Assembly: GCF_018812025.1 (NCBI RefSeq)
Contig: NC_063054.1
Span: 5,878,582 to 5,942,581 of the forward strand
Length of the DNA stretch: 64,000 nt
Direction of reading: 5' to 3'
Source of the DNA: Megalobrama amblycephala
Lineage: Eukaryota; Chordata; Actinopteri; Cypriniformes; Xenocyprididae
Position 1 is the stretch's first letter; each line of letters opens with the position of its first letter. Positions 33,206 through 44,837 of this stretch are shown piece by piece. The position numbers and the translations under genes were made by a program. Under the pieces are notes generated by a model. The model did no database searches. It had not been told where the DNA came from and saw only the letters and a list, made by a program, of their open reading frames with translations.

Positions 33206-34252
33206 CCATAGGCTTAATTATTGGCAGTTAATCACAATTCCATCAAATGGCAAACAGGTTGCTGAAGTAACTATAACATACGCACAAACACACTCTGCAA
33301 AACCTCCACACACACACACAGAATCCATGATCTGCTGTGAATCCAAAAAACACCAGCACTATTCTGAGGAATGTGCTGAACGAAAAGGGAAACACATGCG
33401 CACAGCACACACACACTCACACACTCACATATACGCGCATACGCACCCTCGCACGCGCACGCACGGTCTCCATGGAAACAAGCGGGAGAGCGGCCCGTCC
33501 CACTCTCTTCTGTGGACCGATAGAGGAGGATGAGAAAGCGAGAGGAAGAATGAAAGAGATGCAAAATACAGAGAGAGAACAGCAGAGCCAGAAATAAAGC
33601 AGAGAAAATCTGCAAAGCATCACTTTACAAGGAATATTGCATGAAATCAGGCTCAGTTTCTGTTACAGACAGTATCACAGTTTAGTGTGTGTGTGTGTGT
33701 ATCTGGTATCCCCAACCAGAACTCAAAGCCAAACGCTGCCTTGACACCCAACAGCTGAAACGGTGGGAAACACTGCACTGCACCACAGCACTAATGTATA
33801 CAGCATCCAGGAAACCCCCTCTTGTGTGCACTGAATACTAATAACCATGATATGATTGGCTAACACTGATGTGTTCTCGAGCAAAACCGTGTCACATACA
33901 TCACTTAGATGTTCTTATGAAGTTTCCTAGAAAGGAAAAACAAGCAGCCTCTTGTATAGTGAAAAAGTACAGTAGTGGTACCACGGTAAAGTCACGGTAA
34001 AGATTATCTTATTCATATGCCATGGTATTTGCAAAGTACCCCAATATATTATGTCAAAGAATACCACACTATTACCTGTACATGTTTTTAAAAAAACATG
34101 GTAAAATTAGTTTCCCATGCAGGCTACTCATTACTTTTACAATTATAAATACGAACTATTATCCAAAGCAACTTAAATTGCTCTTCTGTTTGACCTTCAT
34201 GCTCATACTTAAACTTATAAACATATATTTATAAATAAAATAATTAAATAAT
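32676..34252. other. Anonymous sequence with CA-rich and purine-rich patches
   Basis: CA repeats lie at 33171-33204 and near 33310 and 33405-33425, with a GT run near 33688-33702. A purine-rich, GC-richer patch at about 33460-33605 has overlapping short frames but no recognisable protein. Confidence 0.35.
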
Positions 34253-34257
34253 AAAAA

Positions 34258-34338
<81 letters not shown>
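34253..34338. repeat. Poly-A and (TA)n microsatellite
   Basis: About 14 A followed by about 36 TA units. Confidence 0.97.
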
Positions 34339-34346
<8 letters not shown>

Positions 34347-34610
34347 TACATATATACAGTCAAACCAAAAGTTATTTTTACTAGTGGGTGCAGGACACTA
34401 TAGTATGTAAGAGAGGATAGCAAAATAAAGTAAACTGTCACATATTATACCCAAAAAATACTGCCCGTAAAATTGATAAAAATTTGGAACCAAAAATTAT
34501 TCAGACACTTTGACCTGATCATGTTTTGCTTAAGTGTTATCTGACATAATAAAGATTATTTTTTTCTGACAGTTTAACTCTGAGATCTTGTCATATTTTA
34601 TTACATATTT

Positions 34611-34611
<1 letters not shown>

Positions 34612-34680
<69 letters not shown>
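34612..34680. repeat. (TG)n(TA)n microsatellite
   Basis: TG units followed by TA units, directly abutting the left end of the Tc1 element at 34681. Tc1 transposons target TA. Confidence 0.95.
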
Positions 34681-34684
<4 letters not shown>

Positions 34685-34732
34685 ATATCTCACAAAAGTG
34701 CATACACCCCTCACATTTCAGCAACCATTTTA

Positions 34733-35402
34733 GGGTGTACTCACACCAGGCACGGTTGCCTTGAACCGAGCCCGAGCGCGATTGTCCCCCCTCCCCCCTC
34801 CCCCCGCTGGCCTGCACTCACATTGCACTTAACGTTCCAGGCCGGAGTACACTTACGTCATATACGATGCAACTTTTTGAATGGAATGGAATAAAACAGG
34901 AAGAAATGCACAGATACTGCCTAATATATTTATCATTTATGCCGCACAGTGATTTTCACTTGCACGTATCAGAGGATTATTACAGCAGCTGACGTTAATG
35001 GTGGAATTTAAAGCTTTACTCGCAAACTACAATTCCGGTTCATCAATAAGGTGAGAATCAGACCCGTTTTAAACACAAATACACTCGAATTAATTACATG
35101 AATTGATAAGTGTACTATCAGAGTAATAATAAAGATGTTTGCCGTAGTAATGATGACAATAGCACACACAATTTAAGTAGTAGCTGTTCTGTGCTCAAGC
35201 ACGGTTAGCGCTCACACTGCATGCGAACAGCGATTGAGCCCAACCGAACCGCGTTCTGGCCCACCTCTTCCAAGCGGGCCAGGGCCGGCTAAACGAACCA
35301 CGCCCGGGCACGGAACGGAGCACTCACACTTGTCAAACGAACCAGGCTTTGGGGGTCAAACGCGCTCGGGCATGGTTCAGAGCGCCTAGTGTGAATACAC
35401 CC
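34733..35402. mobile_element. TTA-flanked (PIF/Harbinger-like) element inside the Tc1 inverted repeat
   Basis: Inverted ends 'gggtgtactcacaccaggc' and 'ctagtgtgaatacaccc' are flanked by TTA at 34730-34732 and 35403-35405. Removing it restores the Tc1 left repeat to match its right repeat, which fixes the insertion limits and shows the Tc1 element was there first. No transposase is encoded. The GC-rich ends with 'gaaccgagcccg' resemble those of other TTA elements in the window. Confidence 0.9.
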
Positions 35403-35737
35403 TTAGTATATCTTCTCAAGGGACAATACTATAGAAATGAAACTTGGATATATTTTAGAGTAGTCAATGTGGTGCTTGTATAGCAGTATGGATTTACTGT
35501 CCTCTGAAAATAACTTAACATAGAGCCATTATTGTCAAAATAGCTGGCAACAAAAGTGAGCACACCCTAAGTGATAACAGTTGTATGTTGTTTAACCATG
35601 CAAAGCCACATGTCCTATTCATCATGTTCATGTTTTTGTCTGCTTGACAGGACCATAATGTGTGGTTCTTGTATTAGAGCAATTAAAATTTGATGCTTTG
35701 AGTACAATTCTCTCATACTGATCACTGGATGTTCAAC

Positions 35738-36695
35738 ATGGCACCTCATGGCAAAGAACTCTCTGAGGATTTGAGAATTAGAATTGTTGCTCTCAACAAA
35801 GATGACCTAGGCTATATGAAGATCGGTAACACCCTGAAACTGAGTTACAGCACAGTGGCCAGGGTCAAAGAAGTTGAATCAAAGAAGTTGAGACCTTGTG
35901 CTGTGCGTCAGGTGCAGAAGCTGGCTTCAAAAAACAGATACATGAGTGCTGCCAGCATTACTTTAGAGGTTGCAGAAGCGGAATGTCAGCTTGTCAGCAC
36001 TCAGACCATATGCCGCACACTGCAACAAGTCGGTTTGCATGGCCGTCGTCCCAGAAGCAAGCCTCTTCTGAAGCGGGCTCACAAGAAAGCCTGCAAACAG
36101 TTTGCTGAAGACAACCTGTCCAAGAGCATGAATTACTGGAACCATGTCCTGTGGTCTGATGAGACTAAGATAAACTTGTTTGGTGTCCAGCATGTGTGGC
36201 GACAAACTGGTGAGAATTACCAAAAAAATTGTATCTTGCCTACAGTCAGGCATGTTGGTGGTAGCATCATGGTCTGGGGCTGCATGATTGCTGCTGGTAC
36301 AAGGGAGCTCTGCTTCATTGAGGGAAACATGGATTCCAACATGTACTGTTATATTCTGAAGCAGAACATGATGCCCTCCCTTCAGAAACTGGGCTGAACA
36401 GCATGATAATGACCCCAAACACACTGCCAAGATGACAACTGCCTTGCTGAGGAAGCTGAAAGTGAAGGTGATGGAGTAGTCAAGTATGTCTCCAGACCTG
36501 AACCCTACTGAGCACCTGTGGGGCATCCTCAAGCAGAAGGTGAAGAAGCACCATGTGTCTAACATTCAGCAGCTCTGTGATGTCATTATGGAGGAGTGGA
36601 AGAGGATCCCAGCAACAACCTATGCAGCTCTGGTGAATTCCATGCCCAGGAGGATTAAGGCAGTGCTAAATAACAGTGGTGCTTACACAAAATAG
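35738..36695 (+). pseudogene. Tc1-like transposase, frameshifted
   Basis: From ATG 35738 ('MAPHGKELSEDLRIRIV') the frame runs 219 codons through the N-terminal helix-turn-helix region ('GYMKIGNTLKLSYSTVARV'). It then passes the first catalytic block '[12 protein letters not shown]' and the Gly-rich 'GGSIMVWGC'. It ends at 'SLQKLG' (36397) because bases are missing before the 'QHDNDPKHT' block, which carries the second Asp. A TAG at 36478 is a further break, in a position where these proteins have Trp. The last part (36486-36695) supplies 'SPDLNPTEHLWG', with the third acidic residue, and the C-terminus. All three catalytic positions are thus present in the DNA, but two lesions stop the protein. 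Confidence 0.92.
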
Positions 36696-36951
36696 TGAAA
36701 CTTTGGACACAGTTTTGACATGTTCACTTAGGGTGTACTCACTTTTGTTGCCGGTTATTTACACAATAATGGCTGTATGTTGAGTTATTTTCAGAAGACA
36801 GTAAATCTATACTGCTATACAAGCAGCGCATTGTCTACTCTCAAGAATATCCAATTATCATTTCTATAATATTGTCCCTTGAGAATATATAATAAAATGG
36901 TTGCTGAAATGTGAGGGGTGTACTCACTTTTATGAGATACTGTATATATAT

Positions 36952-37193
36952 GGTAACAACATATTCACTATTAACTATGACTTCTCCCTCAGTAAACTCC
37001 TAATTTACTGCTTATTAATAGTTAGCAAGTTTGTTGTTAAGTTTAGGTATTGGGTAGGATTAAGAATGTAGAATATGGTCATGCAGAATAAGGCATTAAT
37101 ATGGGCTTAATAAGTACTAATAAACAGCCAATATTCTAGTAGTATGCATGCCAATAAACAACTAGTTAAATGACCCTAAAATAAAGTGTTACC
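36952..37193. mobile_element. MITE with 'ggtaacaac...gtgttacc' ends
   Basis: Short inverted GGTAACA/TGTTACC ends enclose AT-rich sequence with 'attactgcttattaatag'-type blocks. It directly follows the Tc1 right end. It is a common cyprinid dispersed repeat. A related 'ggttacactttatt' start occurs near 43848. Confidence 0.6.
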
Positions 37194-38322
37194 ATATATG
37201 AAGTAGGTTTTACATGTAAATGTTTTGTCACACTACACACAAGTGGTTGTTACTGGAAAATAGGGATATCAAAAGTTACTCTGATATCAAGTCAATACTA
37301 AAATGATCAAGGTCTTTCTGTGATATTGTTAGTAGCAAATTCAATTGGCACTCACACATCTGATTAACCCGTGGCTTTTGCTGACGTGTGTTTGCGCACA
37401 TGCTCTGTGGAGAGCTCTCACGCCTCAAATTTGATTTGTGTAAAAATATCAGAGCTGTGAATTAGACCTTAGGCCTGTTGCATGAAGCTACTGTGGTTGA
37501 ACAAACTCTGAGCTTCAGAGTGTGTTAAGAGTTGACAATCAAACAAATCCAATCTGGTTTAGATCAGGTTCAGCGGGCTCACAACACTCGGTATAAATGT
37601 TCTCTGTCAACTCAGGGTTTGATCCAGAGTTTGCAATTAACTCTGAAGCGCGTGCACCTGAAAGTGTGACACGTGCAGCAAACAGCCAATCACACGGAAC
37701 ATGGAAAGCATCAGTAAGTTTGATTCACCTCTCGCGAGAGAGCCACGCAATTCACTCTGCTGAAGATTAAGAGATCGTTATAAAAAATATTATGAATTTA
37801 AATGCATTTACAATGTTGGACTAAACACTGCTGCTGCAGTGAGAGTTTGAGAAGGCAGATGAACAAAAACATCTCCCTATATCAATTGCAAGTAAATCAA
37901 CTGAAGTTAAATCGTATTTATATAGGTTCACGAAGGGTTCAAAAAACATGGTATTATATATAAATGTGCAACTACTTTATGTATTTTTAGAGTTTCATTT
38001 GATACTTATATTTTGTATGTGTAGTGTGTGTGTACCTGTTCATTGAGTTTTTCATTTAGGTTTCATTTTGCCAGCATCATACACAAAGATTCATGCAGGT
38101 GAGAACATTGTGTTTCCGGCTGGTCTGAGTCGTGATCGAGCGTGTGCTTGAGATTCTGAACACTATCTGTTAGCAAAGCACAGGTCCAGTGCAATACACA
38201 CAGAGTCTTCGGTTCATGAATGCTTCTCGTACGAGTTACGCAATGACAGAGGTAGAGTGACAATATTTACACAGTCTTGCTCACTTGGACACATAATCTC
38301 ATTCACACTAGCACACACAGTC

Positions 38323-38324
<2 letters not shown>
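37194..38324. other. Anonymous sequence
   Basis: The patch 37480-37680 ('gcatgaagctactgtgg' to 'gtttgatccagagtttgc') has the look of a dispersed repeat. No ends or genes defined. Confidence 0.3.

Positions 38325-38372
<48 letters not shown>
38325..38372. repeat. (CA)n microsatellite
   Basis: About 24 CA units. Confidence 0.97.
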
Positions 38373-38378
<6 letters not shown>

Positions 38379-39780
38379 ACGTAAGTGTGTGAGAGGTGCT
38401 GATGGCTGTCAGATGCTCAGCCCCTGCAGTGTGGAGAGTTTCAAGTGAGCTGCAGACGCAGCAGACGTTTGGCTCAGTGTGTAACAGAGCGGCCAAGGGA
38501 GAAATACAGAAAGAGATAGTGAGAAAAAGAGAAGAATGAATCAGAGTGCCAGGGTTCCACACGACTTCTCGTACCAGCTAGCCTAGACCGAAGAACCGTA
38601 GACAACCTCTAGTCCGCCTCCTTCCACGCCACACGAAAACGCACGGGAACTCAATGTGCTCCGTGTAGCTGTTGGCATATCCTCGCATGAAGGATGCCCT
38701 GCCGTCAGGCAGCAGAGCATAAAATCACATCTCCCGCTTGAAGAAGGTTGCAATATTGCTAGGCAATGTTCCTGCAACATTCCTACTCTCTTTCTAGCCT
38801 CTCCAGTTCAGAAATAGTGGTACAATCTGTGCCCGCCACACTTGAGCAGATGTTAATGTCTTCATTGAATTAGAAGATCACACGGTAACAGCGTTGCAAC
38901 CTAATCACGGACACCTGTACCCGAATCCTGCACGTGCAGAAATGCAAACACTACATATAGACCTATGGCAGTTTATGAATCAAACTGAAAAATGACGTTC
39001 AGGATTAAGTCTGACACATTCCCCAACATCAACTCATCAGGACAGATTCATTCATTTCCCAGAGCAACTGGTTCTTCAGTGCTACGGACTTCTGTTCTGG
39101 TTGGACTTACCTCTGTGCAGGAAGCATCACATATAAGTCTTCTTCAAACCATCCCAGTTATGTGAGAGAGAGAGAGAACCAGGAAAAAAAAAAAAAATCA
39201 CACACAGGCTAATAGTCCGAGCAGCCTGGGGAAAAACAGCTAATCTCTGTCTTTTCCCGTTTTTACGTTCCCCCCTCTCTCTGCCTCTCTGCTGTCTCTC
39301 TTTCCCGTCGCCTCCCCAAGAGCAGAGGAGTGGAGAGGAGAGGAGCCGATCTCCCCAGTGCTGGTGTTAAGCTGTGCGTTTAGAGCTCCTCTGCAGCGAT
39401 CTCGGCATCTTCCACGGACTCCACTGGTACGCAGCAAAACATGGAACCAGATACCGGATTCAGGATTCTTGATTGCCACTGGCCCCTGCTCACTCAGGAA
39501 TACTAATCCACATTCTTCTTATTTCACATCTATCATTTGTCATCCTATTCTGCTCTCAATTTAAATGTCAAAACCATGCCTCATATCCAGTCGAAGGGGG
39601 AAAAAATCGATCGTGTTGAAAAAGGGATCCTCTTTCTCTTATGATGAGGATGATGATGGTGATGATGTCACTGTTTCATTTTTTTTATTATTTTTTTTTT
39701 ATTTCTGCATCATTGTCATCACAGATGGAAGAGGACGCAACCTGAGATGGCCGCATTAGGATGCCTGTAATTTCCCTTCA
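38373..39780. other. Low-repeat, GC-richer interval without identified gene
   Basis: This 1.4-kb stretch contains fewer recognisable repeats than its surroundings and a GC-richer section at about 39240-39440. That section is a pyrimidine-rich run on the plus strand, so purine-rich 'gagagg' units on the minus strand. It would be compatible with a non-coding first exon or regulatory region on the minus strand. No coding frame with recognisable family features is seen. A (GAT)-rich patch lies at 39645-39668. Confidence 0.25.
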
Positions 39781-41055
39781 GGAAACACATTAGTGCACAA
39801 GAGAGATGCTAATCGCTAGGTTGTTAACAATTACAATGTGTTTTGTCTTGACAACATTATTGTCGGATCTAATTTTAAAACAGAATACAGTTGATTGCAG
39901 TGTCTGGTGCTAATATGAGACCAGGGTAGCTTAGCTTTGAACTTCTGTACTCTCTTCAATTATACTGCCAAATTTAATATGATCAAGTCTGGCCTCAAGC
40001 AAACATTTACTAGTATTTTTGTTTCACGTAGGTTTGTTGTTGTTGTTGTTGTTGTTGTTCCATCATTTGCAACACGTATGTAATGTTAAATGTTATATGA
40101 TGTTTTATTAACAATGTTTATGAGGAGCATGTTCAGATAATCAATCAGCACGAGAGGAGGCATAATAGCCGACTCACTTTTCCAGTATCCATCCACCACC
40201 ATAAAGGTGCATTTACTGTATCTACGAGATTCTGGCTCGTAAAAAGCGTTCACATCCTCGTAGAGCTCGTAATTACAGTACCACCTGACCGCTGTAGATT
40301 CATTTAGGCGTTGATAGTGGTGCTACAGAAACGCATAATTCCCAGTCAAAGGACGTGAACAGCTCCGAATACAATGTCACGTGTTGTCATCTCAAGATTC
40401 CGGTAAATACGAGGTGGCGTGAACGCAACATAACTCCTCACTCTTACCTGTTCCTATCCCAACCAGGGATATGGGGAGTTCAGGACAGATTGTGAGTTTG
40501 GAGACCTCCCCTCAGACAGTACGTCAAATACGCATACTATTTACTGTATCTGAGGGTATATTTATACGTCAACAATGTACTAAAAACCAACATGTTTTTC
40601 ATTCGCATTTTTTGTGTGCAGACGAAAACGTTGCCAAAACGACTAGTAGATGGCAATGTCACTTTGTAAAGAAACACTACGCGTCAACAAACTGAACATG
40701 TAATACGCATGAGCATGATGTCACCGTTTTCACAAATTAGCGTTTTGTAGTTTATACAGAGGCGATAACGGTATAATTTTCAAAATGCACACATTCTTGC
40801 ACTTCGTATCCCATTTTCAAATGTTTGCATTTTCAGGCCCCCAAAATACCACTGTTGTGTAAATGAATTGTGAAAACGCATAAAACGCTTTCCGTTTTTA
40901 GTTGAAAATGGTGTTCTGTAGATGGCCACTGATGTACATGAGAACTCATGAAATGCAGTTTGTATCTAATACAGGATCATTGGAAAAATGTGCCCATGGC
41001 GACATTTTTTGTCTTGCATGTTTTGTGACACTTTCAAAGTGAAATGTCCTGTGAT
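39781..41055. other. Anonymous sequence with MITE-like blocks
   Basis: A GTT run lies at 40033-40059. The region 40500-40920 has 'aaaacg'-rich blocks such as 'ttttcattcgcattttttgt' and 'aaacgctttccgttttta'. It resembles the dispersed repeat around 60950-61200 ('gtgtaaacgtatcct'). Ends not defined. Confidence 0.35.
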
Positions 41056-41059
41056 TGAG

Positions 41060-41460
41060 ATTAAAAGCGTGTTTCAGTTTTATCTGAAACAGATTATGTT
41101 GGGTGTAGTACGTATTGCGGCAGTTTGGAAATGAAATGTCCAGTGGCACTAAACCCTTCCTATTTATTGCTAGTGTTAAAATTGACATTAGATAAAAAAA
41201 ATGCATTTACTGACACAACCAGGGTCATTCTTAGGGTGGAGGAACTGGTGTGACTGCACACTTTAGGGGGCCCAATGGCGAACGCGAACAGACTCCACTT
41301 TTGTAAATTGTGACAGTGCTGGATGCAACCATGCCCTTTTAACTTGTTTCTACATGTCTTTGAGCTCTTTTATCATGACTTGAGTTTCACGGGACACATA
41401 CCCAAGTGCTCTGATTCGCAAGTGCAATGCTGTACCAGGTGAGCTACCGAGCAAGTTTAC
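41060..41460 (-). repeat. Dispersed SINE-related repeat with tRNA-like head
   Basis: On the minus strand the segment begins near 41455 with 'tcggtagctcacctggtaca', which contains a pol III A-box-like 'tagctcacctgg'. The B box is decayed. The rest shares blocks with 5045-5395. Confidence 0.5.
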
Positions 41461-41777
41461 TATGAAAATCATGCATAGAGAGCTGTTTATGTGATGCAAA
41501 AGTCAAAATGTATTAGTTTACAAATAATGCATTATGGTAAAAGTATACTGAGGTCATAACATAATATTGGAATAAGGAACTGTGTGAAAATAAGTCTCTA
41601 AAAATCAATAATCTTGCCCAGTAATCATAATTTGTGTGAAAAGTAATAAAAGTTGTTGTTTTATTGCCACTTGTGCTCATTTCAGTTGGAAACTGCAGTA
41701 AATTGTATGTACTGTATAGGCATGTTTTTGAAGTTTCGCAAAGAGATTTAGGTAGACACATATTTTTCAAGAGTATG

Positions 41778-42106
41778 TGTGATGAGCAGGGGGGGCGAGA
41801 GCCGTGAGGGAACGGCGCAAGGCCGGTGACGCAAGTGATAATGAGCATCACCTGCGAGGCGCGCCGGCCTCGAGTCTCTCACGGAGGAGCTCCGGAGGCA
41901 TAAAAGGAGGAGCGACGACAGTGAAGGACGAGAGAGGACCAGGCCTGGACTTTATTTTATGTTTTATTATGTTTGTGTGGCCGGCAGACGCCTGCAAGGG
42001 TCTGCCGGCATTACTTTCGTTTTGTATTTATTTATTTTGAATTAAAGTTTTGTTGAATGTTCGCCAGTTCCCGCCTCCTTCTTCCCATATTACGAACTGT
42101 GTTACA
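41778..42106 (+). repeat. 5' LTR, 329 bp
   Basis: TG...CA ends (TGTGATGAG to GTGTTACA). It has a 'cataaaagga' TATA-like box near 41900 and a 'aattaaagtt' possible poly-A region near 42040. It matches the split 3' LTR closely. Confidence 0.9.
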
Positions 42107-42107
42107 T

Positions 42108-42125
42108 TGGTGCCGAAACCCGGGA
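42108..42125 (+). promoter_or_regulatory. Primer-binding site of the LTR element
   Basis: 'tggtgccgaaacccggga' starts with TGG and lies one base after the 5' LTR, which is where the 3' end of a tRNA primes minus-strand synthesis. The tRNA was not identified. Confidence 0.8.
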
Positions 42126-42233
42126 GGAAGGAGGGACATGCTGTCGGAGAGCCCTCGCTGCTGAGGGGGATCGCGGTGCTGCAGAGTTCGGGCAGCGCGG
42201 GAGTGTGAAAACCGCGAGAGGCTGCCCAAGGCA

Positions 42234-43517
42234 GTGGTGCTGGAGCATAGTGACAGGTGGGACGAAGAGCTCGGTGCCGTGCCCCTGGGACGAGGTGGGG
42301 TGGCTGCCGTCCAAGAGGGAGCGGAGGAGTCGCCGCCGTTCGCCGTGGGCCAGAGCCTGCTGCCGTCCGCCATGAAGGGGAGGAGCAGGGAACGGGGGAC
42401 TCGCTGCCGGCTGCCCTCAGTCGGAGAAGCCATCGCCGGCCGCCAGGGGGCGGAGGAGGATCGAGCCGTCCACGGATTGTCCAGTACCATCGCATGGCAC
42501 CACGAGGAAGAGCCTCTCGGCTGGCTGAGGACCGAGCGGCAGTGTGTCTGGGAACCGGACCAAGACATTTTTTTTTTTAATCTTTTTCTTCTCTCCCCTC
42601 TCTCGTTCTGTCGCTCCCCTTGCTTCCGTCTCCTTTCTCTCGTCTCGTCTGTCCTTACCCCCAGGTTCTGCGGCTGCCGAGACAGGCCCCAGAGGGGGAG
42701 TAGAGCGCAGTCTCGGGAGTACCCCCCGGCCTGCGAGAGGCGATGGGGGTATGTGACGAGCAGAGCGGGCGAGATGGGAGAAAGTTGTAGAAAGTCAACC
42801 ATCACTGCAGCCCTCCACCAGTCGGGGCTTTATGGCAGAGTGGCCCGACGGAAGTCTCTTCTCAGTGCAAGACACATGAAAGCCCGCATGGAGTTTGTCA
42901 AGATGGTGAGAAATAAGATTCTCTGGTCTGATGAGACCAAGATAGAACTTTTTGGCCTTAATTCTAAGCGGTATGTGTGGAGAAAACCAGGCACTGCTCA
43001 TCACCTGTCCAATACAGTCCCAACAGTGAAGCATGGTGGTGGCAGCATCATGCTGTGGGGGTGTTTTTCAGCTGCAGGGACAGGACGACTGGTTGCAATC
43101 GAGGGAAAGATGAATGTGGCCAAGTACAGGGATATCCTGGACGAAAACCTTCTCCAGAGTGCTCAGGACCTCAGACTGGGTCGAAGGTTTAGCTTCCAAC
43201 AAGACAATGACCCTAAGCACACAGCTAAAATAACGAAGGAGTGGCTTCACAACAACTCTGTGACTGTTCTTAAATGGTGCTGTGAGGAACGGCGCAAGGC
43301 CGGTGACGCAAGTGATAATGAGCATCACCTGCGAGGCGCGCCGGCCTCGAGTCTCTCACGGAGGAGCTCCGGAAGCATAAAAGGAGGAGCGACAACAGTG
43401 AAGGACGAGAGAGGACCAGGCCTGGACTTTATTTTATGTTTTATTATGTTTGTGTGGCCGGCAGACGTCCACAAGGGTCTGCCAGCATTACTTTCGTTTT
43501 GTATTTATTTATTTTGA
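42234..43517 (+). CDS. Chimeric 427-codon ORF: LTR-element interior, Tc1 transposase, 3' LTR
   Basis: A single uninterrupted frame crosses three unrelated segments. Codons 1 to about 173 come from the GC-rich interior of the LTR element and have no recognisable domain. About 180-347 encode the central part of a Tc1 transposase: '[15 protein letters not shown]', the first catalytic block '[15 protein letters not shown]', '[10 protein letters not shown]', and '[12 protein letters not shown]' with the second Asp. The rest is translated 3' LTR. The N-terminal DNA-binding domain and the third acidic block (normally 'DLNPIE') are missing. It could not be an active transposase. Whether it is expressed is unknown, but the LTR could supply a promoter. 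Confidence 0.6.
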   Translation: MVLEHSDRWDEELGAVPLGRGGVAAVQEGAEESPPFAVGQSLLPSAMKGRSRERGTRCRLPSVGEAIAGRQGAEEDRAVHGLSSTIAWHHEEEPLGWLRTERQCVWEPDQDIFFFNLFLLSPLSFCRSPCFRLLSLVSSVLTPRFCGCRDRPQRGSRAQSREYPPACERRWGYVTSRAGEMGESCRKSTITAALHQSGLYGRVARRKSLLSARHMKARMEFVKMVRNKILWSDETKIELFGLNSKRYVWRKPGTAHHLSNTVPTVKHGGGSIMLWGCFSAAGTGRLVAIEGKMNVAKYRDILDENLLQSAQDLRLGRRFSFQQDNDPKHTAKITKEWLHNNSVTVLKWCCEERRKAGDASDNEHHLRGAPASSLSRRSSGSIKGGATTVKDERGPGLDFILCFIMFVWPADVHKGLPALLSFCIYLF

Positions 43518-43584
43518 ATTAAAGTTTTGTTGAATGTTCGCCGGTTCCCGCCTCCTTCTTCCCATATTTACGAACTGTGTTACA
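42752..43584 (+). repeat. 3' LTR split by a Tc1 fragment
   Basis: LTR sequence at 42752-42774 and again at about 43282-43584. The two parts together equal the 5' LTR with a few substitutions. Confidence 0.88.
42775..43281 (+). mobile_element. Internal Tc1 transposase fragment without inverted ends
   Basis: About 507 bp of coding sequence from the middle of a Tc1-like transposase, in the sense orientation. Neither inverted repeat nor a TA duplication is present at the junctions. A conventional cut-and-paste insertion does not explain it. Confidence 0.85.
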
Positions 43585-43589
43585 TTATG

Positions 43590-44837
43590 TTGATTATATA
43601 TGTGTCTGAAGTGCTCATTATTGCTCATTCTAGATTTCCATTCAGATACATGCAAATGTGAGAGAATGAAAGGGCAAGCCCATGTGGAATTTTGCATTAC
43701 ACTATGTATGAATTTTTGATGAATTCTAACCCACAAATTTGTCTGGTGAGACATGAACTGGCAGTGCTGCAGGATAGTGGAGAAGATGGCTTATTTTCAC
43801 ATTTTGAATTTTATTATTATTGTTATTTATGATTAAAAAATTTAAGGTTACACTTTATTGACAGTACATAATTTACTGTCATTACTATAGTAAGTCCATG
43901 TAAGATGTGAAACAGACAGTAAAATAAAGTTGTACCCAATTTAATTTGAGTTTTTTTTCAAAGTGCTGTGTGACTGCAGAATAGATATAGCATTTGTTAC
44001 GCAGGGAATAGCGAATTAACTGGGACATTGGTCACAATATATGTATGGATGTGTAAAAGACAAATATGCCTATGACTCTTATGTTGTCTGACAGGTCTCA
44101 TGGGTTCAGTTCCATGTTCTTGGCTTTGTTCATTACTATGGAAACCAATGTAGATATACTGGATACTGAATACACCATCTTAACAAATGGACTTGAATCA
44201 TCACTTACGAAATCACAGCACAAACAATCAGTCCTTTAGATCTGATTAGAAAAACAAAGTGGAAATGGATGAAGAAAAGCGCTTGGTACCATCCACTTCA
44301 AAAGCACAAAGCAAAGAATCTTTGATTCTTAGAAGCCAATGACAGACAAATAATACACATTTCAAAATTACATAGCCTAACATTCATAGCAATAGACAGA
44401 GGGTGAGAGGTTTAAAAGATTAATTAAGGGCAATGGAATCCAACAATACCATCCATTTCAGGAGCTTATGCATATTTTACAGCCAAGTTGTAAAACAGAC
44501 ATTCTACTGCAGTGAGATTCACAAAGGACATTTAGACTTTGGTATGAACGCTTACATGAGTCCTTGATCATTCCACTGTTGGCCTACATGCTTGAACAGA
44601 GAGATGCAAGAGAGGAACATAAAAAATTTGACAGGGTCACATTTATCACAAAGAAACCTGAAATCAGATTATTGGAATAGTTTCTGAATGTCAGTGGCAG
44701 GCAAGCTCTTTTCTGAATCACCAGACCGCATCTCTAAAGACCTCAACATTTTTATGACATAACAGAGGAACTTGTATACACTGTAAGACATTTAACACTT
44801 GTAGAAACTGGTATTGCATGCTAGCAACTCCAGTGTT
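43590..44837. other. Anonymous sequence
   Basis: A repeat fragment starting 'ggttacactttatt' lies near 43848. Nothing else recognised. Confidence 0.3.

Larger units (their letters stand above)
34681..36953 (+). mobile_element. Tc1/mariner element with ~210-bp inverted repeats, interrupted by a TTA element
   Basis: The left end 'aatatctcacaaaagtg' and the right end 'cttttatgagatactgt' are inverted. The homology continues inwards for about 210 bp ('gcaaccattt', 'ctcaagggacaatac', 'ttactgtc'). A transposase gene lies at 35738-36695. The left inverted repeat is split by the 670-bp insertion 34733-35402. Long inverted repeats are found in several fish Tc1 families. Confidence 0.93.
41778..43584 (+). 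mobile_element. Non-autonomous LTR retrotransposon with an interrupted 3' LTR
   Basis: The 5' LTR is 41778-42106. A primer-binding site 'tggtgccgaaacccggga' follows 1 bp later at 42108-42125. A purine-rich tract lies before the 3' LTR (42752-43584). Imperfect 5-bp target copies flank the element: gtatg at 41773-41777 and ttatg at 43585-43589. The internal region is only about 650 bp and contains no gag or pol domain, like the short TRIM/SMART-type elements. The 3' LTR holds a ~507-bp piece of a Tc1 transposase. Confidence 0.85.

Noticed and set aside
33012..33533. 173-codon His/Thr-rich frame
   Set aside because: Mostly translation of CA-type simple repeats; no domain recognised.
35963..36565. 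200-codon minus-strand frame
   Set aside because: Antisense shadow of the Tc1 transposase.
41380..41460. Functional tRNA gene on the minus strand
   Set aside because: An A-box-like segment exists but the B box is decayed and no complete cloverleaf forms. It fits a SINE head.
42032..42805. Minus-strand frames of 155 and 257 codons in the LTR element
   Set aside because: GC-rich antisense frames without domains; GC-rich sequence has few stop codons, so long frames arise by chance.
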